NCBI GenBank assembly: GCA_009741485.1 | Contig: CM019216.1 | Span: 52,153,943 to 52,217,942 of the forward strand | Direction: 5' to 3' | DNA from: Malurus cyaneus samueli | Lineage: Eukaryota > Chordata > Aves > Passeriformes > Maluridae | Length of the DNA stretch: 64,000 nt | In this document: positions 38,701 to 53,044 of the stretch, piece by piece | How the letters are laid out: every line of letters starts with the position of its first letter | Position numbering within the stretch: position 1 is the stretch's first letter | Translations under genes and position numbers: made by a program | Notes under the pieces: model-generated | The model's input: the letters and a program-made list of their open reading frames with translations, nothing else | Told to the model about the DNA's origin: nothing | Databases searched by the model: none

Positions 38701-38886
38701 CGCCACTGGAGCAAGTTGCCCAGAGAAGCCATGGACGCCCCATCCCTTAAGGTGCTCAAAGCCAAGTTGGATGCAGTCCAGAACAACCTGGTCTAGTGGA
38801 AGGTGCCCCTGCCCATGGCAGGAGGGTTGGAACTGGATGATCTTTAAGATCCCTTCCAACCCAAACCATTCTCTGATTCTAGGATT
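38701..38886 (+). mobile_element. CR1 LINE 3' end, 5'-truncated
   Basis: Contains the classic CR1 3' sequence in plus orientation: GTTGCCCAGAGAAGCCATGG, GGTTGGAACTGGATGATC, then CCCTTCCAACCCAAACCATT, ending in TCTGATTCTAGGATT octamer-type repeats. Only the last 190 bp remain, which is usual for CR1. It is much less diverged than the relic at 30740-31570. Confidence 0.88.
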
Positions 38887-41199
38887 ATATGAAAAATGCA
38901 CATGTGAAGGTATCAGCAGGAGCTACTGTGCATGCAGCAGTAGAGCAGGTACTCACCAGCATTAACTTATACTAATGTAAATAATCCCAGTAGAGTGAAT
39001 ATGTTGTGGGCTTTGTGTGTTGTAAGGCTCTAAAATCTGGCTCAGAGTGACTAACCACAGTATTTTAGCATGAACAGTTGGTGAATTATTTTTGACCCAG
39101 ATGGTAACAGGTCCTCTTCAAATGTTCAGTTTGAATCATGCCAGCTGAATGGCTCTGCTAATGATGTTATATGAAAAAATCCTTTACAAGTTTACATGAT
39201 TTAGTATAACTCCCTGTAGATTCTGTCATCATTTCACACAAGAATTATGCTGATTTTCTAATGCAGTGCCTCAATGTCTTATTTTCAGCTCTTTGCCATT
39301 ACCTGTTACAATACTGTGCATGATGGCATATGCCAAAAGATGCAATGTCACATTAATAATTGTTAATATATCATGCTTATTTCAGGGCAGATATCCAAAG
39401 TGATAGCTGTTTTAGAAATAATAAAACAATTTTTTTTTCATTTTCATATTTGTTCTCCAGCACTTTCCTTTTTATAGGCTGCTTGCTCTACTTCTCATCT
39501 CCTTGCTGTCAATTGCTGAAATACTTCTTTATAGTGGTCACAAAATAAGGAGCAGTATATCTCTAGTTATCTGTAACCTTTAATTTAAAACTCCATGCTC
39601 TGGAAGCTGATTAAGCCTTCTACAGGCTTGCAGTCATTAAACAAATACCATTTTCCTCTGCTAAATGTTTTTAATTGCTTGCAGGGCTTATCAGCATCTG
39701 CAGAGGTAAAATACTTCAACTCCCTAGTGAGCTGCATCATTTCCAGTTAGTTCCATATCTTTTGATATCAATCCCATGTGCCTGGGATGCGATCTGCTAA
39801 ACACACATCGACGGAGAGCAAAATATGCACAGGCTGAATGATCATCTGAGAGGGAGGAAGAATCTGTTTTAAGCAACTGCATTTACAAGTCAGTGAAAAC
39901 TCCATTTATAGGCAATGGAAAGAAACAACCACCTCCAGAATGCACAACATCTCTGTTTAAGGCAAGTGGGATCCCTTTCTCTCTCTGGGTACTTGGAAGG
40001 TCACGGTAAAGAGAGACTAGGCTGCATGCTCAGGTCTGACCCATGCTGAACAAGAGCTATGATTAACTAATTTAGTCATAGACTGTTAACTGACATGTGG
40101 CTCAATGTATCTCAGTGAGATGATATTCCATTTTCAGGGTTGAAAAATTAATAACTGGATAATCTCTTATTAAGCAGGAATGGTTCTTACAAGTCCGCAA
40201 ATTCATCGTTCACAGCCCATAAGTGAAATATAACCTCAGTACCAACCTGATGTCTGGAAGCCAAACTCATCCTGGAATACAGAGAAATTTCAGACCCAAA
40301 TATGGAAACATAAATCACATATTTGACCTTCTTTAGCATTAGCCAATTAGGCACGTCCCATAGCTTGCTTCATGGTTGTCACTTGAAAGAAGTGTCTGGA
40401 TCATTTTGTCCCTTCAGGAAATCTAGGTCCCTGTGCACCCACACATCATCCTCATTTCTTATTTCATTGTAGAGTTCAGCACAGTCAGTCATTAACTGAG
40501 GTTATATGGCATATATTACTTTGGGTCAAATCCAAATAAAAAGCAATTTTTTGGCATCTGTAACTGAACTGATACAGAGCAATTCTCAGGAGGAAGTGTC
40601 TCTGTATGACATATACTTTCCACTTGAGGGGAGATTAGCTGTACAGCTGTCTTCAGAGCAGTGTGTGCATTTACCTGAATCATAAATTTATTTCCCTGAA
40701 AAAAACAAAAATGGTAACTGGCAGACTTACAATATATCTTTGAAAATATGCAGGACTCTGTGATATATTTCTACTCTTCAGTAGACTATAAGGAATATGA
40801 TTTCTTTAGAAAAGTAAAGATAGATTTCTATACATTTTGAAAGTAAATATATGGATTTTCTATATAAGTGAAGAAAATCTCAATAGCAAACCACGAGAGA
40901 ACAATTGTAGGTATAGACTCCAAAGTGCAGAGGGAAGGATGCCTGCAAGAACTGAGAAAGCAGGATAAAGTCTAAGAAGGCTTAGGCCTTATCCTATAAA
41001 CCACTTATTTGTGTGCTTCATAAATTACATTCATAAAAGAAGGCCTGAACTGGGGGATATCCCCTCCTCATCAACATGCAAGAGACCATCCACAGAGTAC
41101 TGAGTTCTCATCTGTCACAGGGAGAGACAATTCAGTGAATAGATCCTTACCAAATAAACAGGCCAAGGCTGTGGACCATTTTCTTTCCAATCTTTCCAG

Positions 41200-41790
41200 A
41201 TATGGAACTGCTGAAGGAGCCATGGACAGGGTACAGAGTTGCACTTTCCTGGTGCTGCTTATCCCTGCCTGCTGGAGGGGAGTGAGAGAGGCAGTCCCCA
41301 TTGTAGCAGCTGGCAATCTGGATACCAAAAGATGCTCTGGAGGGAACTCCTGTGTTAGCCAGGTGCGTCTCAGAGGCAGGTCAGTCCGGACGGGGATGTC
41401 ACAAGGAAGGCTGTGACAGGAGGACACTTGGGCTCGGTACGGCCTGCACAGCTCCAGGAACGCAGCCCCTCTGCCATGGCGGGTTGGGGCCTGCCTGCAA
41501 GAGGAGCTGGAGCTGTGGCATCGCTCCTGCCCCTCACTCGGCAGCAGCCTGACCCAATGGCTCACGCAGGTGCGTGCACCATCCCCAGTTCCTCCTGTTC
41601 CCGAGCTCTGACAGCTCCCCATTCCAGTGTGTCCCTGTCCCGGCAGAGCCGAGCGCTGCCCGGCGGCACCAGCGGGTGTCACCCTCGGCCCGGGCCCACA
41701 GCGCCCGAGCGAGCGGAGCCCGGCTGCGGGGACACCCAGGGACGGGAAACTGACCCCACACAGCTGCAGGTGACCACACATCCATGAGGA
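41200..41790. other. Isolated GC-rich, CpG-containing patch
   Basis: A compositional island in AT-rich surroundings, strongest at 41600-41740 where CCCGG, GCGCC and GAGCGAGCGGAGCC motifs cluster. Long overlapping open frames on both strands (up to 236 codons) follow from the high GC and show no domain, so I do not call a gene. It ends at a T/G-rich tract. Confidence 0.6.
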
Positions 41791-41811
41791 CTATTGCAAG
41801 ATTTTTTTTGT

Positions 41812-41960
41812 TGGTCTTTTTTTGTTTTGTTTTGATTTGGTTTTTTTTGGTGGTTTTTTTGTTTTTGTTTTTTTTTTTGTTTGTTTGTTGTTTGTTTTTT
41901 GTTTTGGTTTTGTTTTGTTTTGGGTCTTTTTTTTTTTTTTTTGTTTTGGTTTTTTTTTTT
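41812..41960. repeat. T/G-rich low-complexity tract
   Basis: About 150 bp made almost wholly of T with spaced G (TTTTG, TTTGTTTG and pure T runs). It is a strong strand-asymmetric tract directly beside the GC-rich patch. Confidence 0.93.
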
Positions 41961-42799
41961 ATTAACCCTTGTTTTGGAAGCATTTTTGCAGAAACTTTCC
42001 ATAATCGGTTCTAGCCAGCGTGGAATATTTTATCCCGATCTTGAAATGTAGGCCTTCGTGGCCTACTGTAACTGTGGGCAGCATCAGAAAGCATCTCGGC
42101 TGTAAACTGTCCAACCAGCCCTGCTGGGGTAACTACAGACACACGGTACCACATAAACATTTGTAGATCTGGTACTGCAGTTAAATGGGAGCAAAATGTT
42201 GTGCAATATTTCATTTCACTTCTTGGAAGAGTACAGATAGGCCTGGATTCATCTCACCTACCTTTAGGTACCCCAGGTAAAATGCTGAATTAGGGCCACT
42301 AGCCAAAGCTCTTTTCTAAGCAGCATCTCTCATTTTTTAACCCTATCTGTCGAAATGTTTCCCTGGAGGTGCAAGGCTGTAGTAGAGTCTTAGTTTTCAT
42401 CATTAATTTCTCCAGGCTTTTTATAAGCATACAGAAGGTGGGCATAAACAACTTTTTAAGAATCTTTTGGGGGAGAGACAGGAACCTCCTGTTTAATTAG
42501 CTTATGATCCAGTCTGTCCTCCAGCCTGCTGAGTATAAGAAGCACAAGAAAAATAGTCACTAAGAAATTTCTCTTATCTCCCTAGGGCCCATGAAATGGT
42601 TCATGGCTTGTGGTACACAGAGATAAGTTACACATACTGAACCACGTGAGATGTCTGCATTTACGTATTTAAATGTTTTTGCATGTATTATCAATACACT
42701 CCACCCAAAGAGCATATGAAAGCCCAAGCATGCACGCCATGCTGAAGACGATATAAAAAGTGTTTTAAGTTTTGCTGCATTGACCATTCTGCTAAATAA

Positions 42800-42960
42800 A
42801 GCTATCCAAGTTGTTGGTGGCTACGATACTGCCACCAGCAGTAAGTGTGGATGACCGCTTCCATTTTACAAATGGGTGAAATTGAACTATAGACTCAGCT
42901 CTTAGTCAAAATAACACATAACACCTACATCACCTGTGATGTCAGGAGTCCTAGCCCTCT
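42800..42960 (+). mobile_element. MIR-like SINE relic
   Basis: The 'ccattttacaaatgggtgaa' block followed by a downstream 'aggagtcctagccctctgct' matches the order of MIR/core-SINE consensus (bases around 'cattttacagatgaggaaac', then 'agtccagtgct'). Heavily diverged, limits approximate. Confidence 0.5.
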
Positions 42961-44759
42961 GCTTCTCAGTGCAGAGACTTTTATCTAAAGGAAATACACA
43001 CTTTATGGACACAGAATTTTGTAAAACAAACAAAACAATAAACCCAAAACCCAGCTGACTTCCACAGATTCTCCCTACAGGCATGACTGTAATACATCAA
43101 AATCAGCGAGATTAAAATAATGGACAACTTTTTCCTCTTTTCTACACCAAACAATTGAGACGGCATGTGTTGAATATTCATTGCTAGCAGTTGCAGACTT
43201 TTGCAGAAAGCAGCAGCAGCATAATAAGCCTACGCATGGTAGAACAGTTAGAATTACAATCAGACATTGTTTTTTAAAAGTAACCCATTAAAATAATACC
43301 CTACATCTTGGCAGAGATGAAAAGCACACGATGTACACCTTGGAGCAGCTGAAGTTTTATACTTTTTTGTTATTAGTTACTCCAGCAAGTTTTTTTTCTT
43401 GAAAATGATAGACGGTATTGAATGTTCTGTTAACCTTGGGGCTGCAGTTCTCTGCTCGTGTATCTGCACGCAGCACCTTGCTCATGACTGGGAAATGTGA
43501 GGCAGAGATAATGTGTGTGCACAGCTTCGTTGCTTAGCAAGTACAGTTTCGTTTTCTGTAGAGACAAATTAGCACTATATATTTTAACATCTCTAGCCTA
43601 TAAGTCATCAGCACAAAAGATGTTTCAAGAACATTATAGCAATGGAGGACTTTGCAGAGCCTGTCAGTACACTATTCAAAGAGTTATTGAATGCGTGAAT
43701 TTGGGAGTTTGTTGGGAGTTTGAGGGGGAGGTGATTGCATCTCTTTCACATAATAACAGGATCTGAAAGGTTTCTTGGCTGCTATAGATTAGCATTTTCA
43801 GCTCTGAGTGTGGTCTCTCAAAAACAGTTCATAGCTGAAGCCATGCACGTTTTTCTGTTCCTACATCCAATGCATAATAAAAGATGGAAAATTACTGCAG
43901 GCTTTTATCTCAGAAATGTGATGAACCGAAATACCATCCCTATTAGAGATTTGCTTACACTGCTGTTATCGCAGCAGCCTGAACATTTGACCATCCAACT
44001 TTTCTCAGCAACTGCTCATCTTGATTCTCCGAATTGCCAAGACCACCAACTGCAGTATCCAGTGGATAATGGGAGCTGTAAATAAGGTGCAGATGCTCAG
44101 TTCCTCTGAGAAGAAAGCCATCCATCACCACGCAAAAGAAACTGAACAGGATCAGCCCAGTAAAAGTGGTTATCTTACTTCTTGGCCAAAAGTCACTCTT
44201 GCAGGCCATCTGGTTGTGATGCTCTGTAATAAAAAAAACTATTTAACAGCTCAGTTTTAGATGAATAGTCAGTCTTACCCTATCTGCCAGCATATGCTCA
44301 GTGGGGAAACCCATCTCCTGAATAGATATTGGCACGCTGGCCAACTCAGGGTCCATTCCACTGCCCCACATCACAGCAGCAAGGTCTGGTACTCCAGGAT
44401 GGAAACACTCCAGAGTGTTTCCATCAGCCTCATAAGAAATTGCTTCTTGCATATGTCTGCAACACAGTGCTAAAACAGCTCCTGTCTTTGCTACCTGAGG
44501 ACATAATTCAAGTGCAGGTGTGCATTCTCCACACCAGAGAGCAGCACCTCCACTTTGCTAGAAGCAGAGAAACTCCTTCTGGGGGAGTGGAGAATTTGTA
44601 CCACGAAAGAACACCCACATTGATGCACAACCACTCTGAACACCCACATTTGGAAGACTAAGTTGTACCCACGCGCTTTGCCAAGTTGTATCCATGGTAA
44701 GATGTGTATGGGTGCAGTTTGATGGAAAAACCATCACACACCTAAGCAAAATTATCTTA

Positions 44760-45926
44760 GCTGATTGGCAGCTTGGATTTATTTTTAATTATTTTTCAAA
44801 ATCTTGCTAAAACCTTTGTTTTAAAATAAAACTGAGTTTATGGAAGTATTTTTCAGTATTTTACTGCAAACCAATGGGTCTGGTCACAAAAAAATATGAT
44901 ACATAGAACCATGTTAATTATATTACATTATGATGATGGTATACATTACAAGTAAGTCTGTAAGTTTAAATATACATCTAGAGTTACAACTGAATGTACA
45001 GATCTTTTTTACAATACATACAATCAGGAATGAAAATCCCTCAAACCCCAAGACCATAAATAATGCCCATTTTACAGATGATACCTTTTAAACAAAAAGG
45101 AAGGGGGAAAAAAAAAAAAAAAAAAAAAGAAACCAACAGCTTTGACCGACTGCAGCTGGGGCATTTTGGTCCATAAAAACCCTTTCTAAAAATAGAAATC
45201 TTTTTTCATAGCAGCAATGCTTTCTTCAAGCATTTGGATACAAGTAATTGTGAGCCCATTTCAATAATTTTAGTTGACTGTATAGATTTACAAAAGAAAT
45301 TTCAAAATTACACTTAATTTATCTTCCAAATATGGAAGAAACAAACAATGTCCCACATTGTGGTATCCTGCAAGTGTCACACTGATGCTTTAAACTAAGT
45401 CCATCTGTAGTACGCAGACCACACGCATACCATTTGTTCACATAGTAAACCCACATAAATGAACTGAGAAACACACTCTGCAACAGGGAAAGCTTTGGAG
45501 CTCACAAGATCTCATCAGAAAAAAAGGCACATTTCATAAAATCCTTATCACGTTCAGACAGATCTTCAGGCAAGGCTTTTCGAGCACGATTACAAAACAG
45601 CTTGTTCTTACTCCTACGATCTGCCGTAGCAGTCTATGGCAGCAGTCACTCTGGTTTGTTTTTTTTCCCAAGGAGACAGCACCACTTTGGGGGAAGAACA
45701 AATGAAAATGAAAAGCCTGTAAAGCTCATTTAGAGAGTGATGTGCTCTTCAAAAAAGCTTCCAGCAAACAGTGTAGTTGAAATTAAGGCTGCAAAGCTGC
45801 CATGGTGGAAATGTGCAAATTCTCTTTCAAGGTGACTGGTCAACTGGCAGTTCCACCAGAAGGCCAAACAAAAAATAAAAATAATAGTTGTTGTTATTAT
45901 TATTAAAAAGAATAAAGGAAAAACGT
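44760..45926 (-). other. SGK1: SGK1 3'UTR
   Basis: Sequence after the SGK1 stop codon up to the likely poly(A) site. Its length of about 1.2 kb fits the mammalian SGK1 3'UTR of about 1 kb. On the transcript it carries three AUUUA pentamers (plus-strand TAAAT at 44967, 45057 and 45456) and a U21 tract from the A run at 45108-45128. SGK1 mRNA is known to be short-lived, and these AU-rich marks suit that. Confidence 0.7.
44778..44783 (-). terminator. SGK1: Candidate SGK1 polyadenylation signal AATAAA
   Basis: Plus-strand TTTATT gives AATAAA on the transcript, 1144 nt after the stop codon, in an AT-rich setting. Other weaker signals exist closer to the stop, so use of this one is inferred. Confidence 0.5.
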
Positions 45927-50438
<4,512 letters not shown>

Positions 50439-50600
50439 ATTGAAGCGAAAGAACGATAAACAGCAAGCGCACGCTACCACCAGCTCCCAGCACCGCACTG
50501 ACTCGGCGAAGCACCCGACGGCGTTTAAGTGGCGGCGGTGATGGGCGGGACCGGGGCGGGACGGAAACGATTGCTCCCCCCTCGACGTCCTTTTTGGGGC
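50439..50600 (-). promoter_or_regulatory. SGK1: SGK1 proximal promoter/5'UTR
   Basis: GC-rich region upstream of the ATG with Sp1-type boxes (plus-strand GGGCGGG near 50544 and GGGGCGGG near 50553) and a TTAAA element near 50525 that could serve as a weak TATA. The transcription start cannot be fixed by reading. No in-frame stop interrupts this leader. Confidence 0.5.
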
Positions 50601-51307
50601 GGCCACTAGCCGCCTCGGGGGACGTCGAGGGCGGGAGAGGAAGGCAATCGTCGCTGCCTTTACCACCGACCTGCCAGGGGAGCCCCCCACATCACCCTCA
50701 CGCTGCCGAGCATCCACAGGCAAACGCATCAAATCCTTTTTTCTTTGACAGCAAACTCCCGTAATCCTGGCTCTCTCTCTCCCCACTGCCACCCCTATTT
50801 ATTTCATCCAGCCCTACTTATTTCACTGTTATATAAAGCTGAAATCTGTCTGTCTTAAGTACGACCATCACTTCCGAAAGTGTGGGTGTCCCCCCCCACC
50901 ACCCCGCAGCCTGCGTCCGTTCTCGGTCCCGCCGCGCCGGGTGAGCAGCGATAAGGGACGCTGACGTTTCCTTGAAGGAGCCGCAGTGACTCAGAAGAAC
51001 AAAATTTCCTGCCTGGTTTTCCATAAAACAAACAAATGTCCCTTCTGTGCACTGCCCTGATCCTGGCTGGGACATAACTAAAAGGAAAAGGGGGGGGAAA
51101 AAGTTTTTCTTAATGCCAAAAAGGGAAACAACGGGGGAAAACAGAATCTGTTCCCTGAACTTGAAGGAGAGCGCAGAAATCTGCTTTTAGAAAAGGTGGG
51201 AAGATGACCGAGGGCTGGACAAGTGCAGTAACGGAGGGAGAAAAAAAAAATTAAAAGGGAAACAGTCTCGTTCTGCAGATTCTGTTTTTACTGTACACGG
51301 TCATTTG

Positions 51308-51322
51308 GGAACACCGTGTACC
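51308..51322. promoter_or_regulatory. SGK1: Glucocorticoid response element match
   Basis: GGAACACCGTGTACC fits the RGNACANNNTGTNCY consensus at every fixed position. Read on the gene strand it is GGTACACGGTGTTCC, one base from the strong GGTACAnnnTGTTCT palindrome. It lies 870 bp upstream of the start codon; mammalian SGK1 has its functional GRE roughly 1 kb upstream. Function here is inferred. Confidence 0.65.
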
Positions 51323-52806
51323 CAGGATTTAACGGCTCAGTCGCTTCCTCCCGGGAGCACCGGGGGCAAATCAGGAGCGTTGGTGCATGCACGAAGCCCA
51401 AGGTGAAACGATGCAGCCGGAGCCCTCCTCCCGGGGGTCGCGGGAAGGCACGGCGAGGGGGTACCACTGCATCCCGCCAGGCTCCCCCGCCGGGGCGCAT
51501 CCCCGCTCGCAGCCCTGGCACAGGTCAGGCGCGGCCGGGGGGTGCCGAGCTCCTGCTCCGCACAGGCGGCTGGAACTTTCCACCCGACGGGGTGTTATTC
51601 ATGCGCGTTTCGCCTCGCTGTATGAGAGAAGGGCGCTGGGCTGCAGCCAGCGGCTCCAGCTGCAACCTGCCCCCCTCCTCCCCCCGCCCGCAGACCGTCT
51701 TTTTACTCTTTATTTTTTTCTCTGTACCCGCGGCTGCTGCCTCCCCCTACAACCACTGCCGGCCGCTGGGCGGCATCCCTTGGCAGCTGCCTGTACTCTC
51801 CGCCTCGCGGGGGTGATAGCAAGCACCACAGCACAGAGCCGTCAAAGGCAGCAGCTCACCCTGCACAGCATGACGGATGACCCGCAGAAGAGAGAGACCC
51901 CTGCGAGTCGGGCACAGGTCTCTAAAAAGCTCTGAAAAGGCCTTATAGGGAAAGAGCTAAGAAGGATGATTGCCGGCTCCGCTCCGAGCCTCCGGTGTCC
52001 TTCCCGTAGCAAGGGGCCATTGCCCGGCCCCGCCGTTCTGGTGCGGGAAAGTGGAAAGGAGCCGGCGCCAGGGAAGGAAGCGGAGACGGGAGAAGCAAGG
52101 AAATGCGGACTGCAGCTGGCGGGGCTCTAGGTTCTCCCACTTGTTGCTTTCCTCACTCAGTTGCACACAGAAATTACAAGTTGCAAGTGGTAAAACAAAA
52201 ACGACAACAAAAAAAAACAACCACAGTAAAGTATGGGATTCAAAACTATGTTCAAAAAAATCGCTTGATAGATTGGACGAGTTTTCGACGCAGGCGGTTT
52301 TCTCTGCCACTTTGTACTGTTTTCAGAGTGCTGCTGTTAAAAACCACTCGAGAGCCACAGTTTGGAGGGTCACCTGCGTTCCCCCCCGGCATCTCCAGGC
52401 TGGATGACAATGGCTCCAGCCTCCGGCACGCTCCTGCTAGCTGCGCACAGCGGCGAGCGGCTCCCAGCCCCCGGGCAGTCTGCCGCACAACCCACCCGCT
52501 GTCTGCACAGCCTGCCAGAGGCTGACACCCACTGCCCTCCTCCCCGCTCAGCCGCGGCCCCCTACGCCGCCCGCAAGCGCCCCCGCTCCCGCCGGCTACA
52601 CCAGCGCCCTCGCCCCCGCTTTGCAAAGGGCTCCGCTGCGCTCGCCAAGTCACCTGGCCTCCGTTGGTGCCAAGCGTGCCTCGGCTGTACCCCGCACACA
52701 CCCGCCTGTATCCCCCGGTTCACGGCCGCGCGGAGATCCCACTGCTGGAAGGGTTCTATTCCCCGCGGGGAACAGTTCTCCTGCCAGGGCGGAGCGATGA
52801 ACCCAC

Positions 52807-53044
52807 CTTTCAGCGACGACTTCTCCTCTTTGCCCCTCATCTCGCTGCCTGCCGGGACCCCGAACTTGGCGCGGCGGCGCGGAGGCTGTGGCTGGGCTCC
52901 CGCTCCCGGCCGCTGCTGCAATCCCGAATAACTCCCCTTCCTGGCCGGGCGGCCCGCAGGCAGGAGGGAGGCGGCGAGGGCGGCGAGGCCGGCCGGCGCT
53001 CCCGCTGACCCCTTTATGGACGCAATATCGAGGGCGGCTGACAT
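52807..53044 (-). CDS. SGK1: Candidate alternative SGK1 first exon
   Basis: An ATG at 53044 opens a 79-codon frame that ends ...MRGKEEKSSLK plus one base, then GTGGGT as a possible donor. The leftover G is the phase needed to join shared exon 2 (making A-FMKQRR). One human SGK1 isoform likewise starts MSS and ends RRMKEEAIKPPLK before AFMKQ; the charged MxxKEE..xLK end resembles this exon. The product would be about 485 residues and lack the GMVAILI degradation/ER signal. The donor is weak and GC-rich DNA stays open by chance, so this is tentative. Confidence 0.4.

Larger units (their letters stand above)
20111..44759. other. Intergenic region between SLC2A12 and SGK1
   Basis: About 24.6 kb with no gene I can support on either strand. 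All open frames are short or lack recognisable domains. It holds the repeats listed separately: a 47-bp tandem array, an LTR fragment, a SINE, old and younger CR1 pieces, long T and G runs, a GC-rich patch with a T/G tract, and a MIR-like relic. Enhancers for either gene could lie here but cannot be read directly. Confidence 0.7.

Noticed and set aside
41071..41781. 236-codon open frame on the minus strand
   Set aside because: Lies in a GC-rich patch with overlapping long frames on the other strand; no domain, no family resemblance, no splice context. Probably composition-driven.
51820..51940. Possible further SGK1 first exon ending at a GTGAGC donor near 51859
   Set aside because: Frame A ends in phase 0, which does not join exon 2; frame B has the right phase but no ATG and only a vague likeness to a human isoform.
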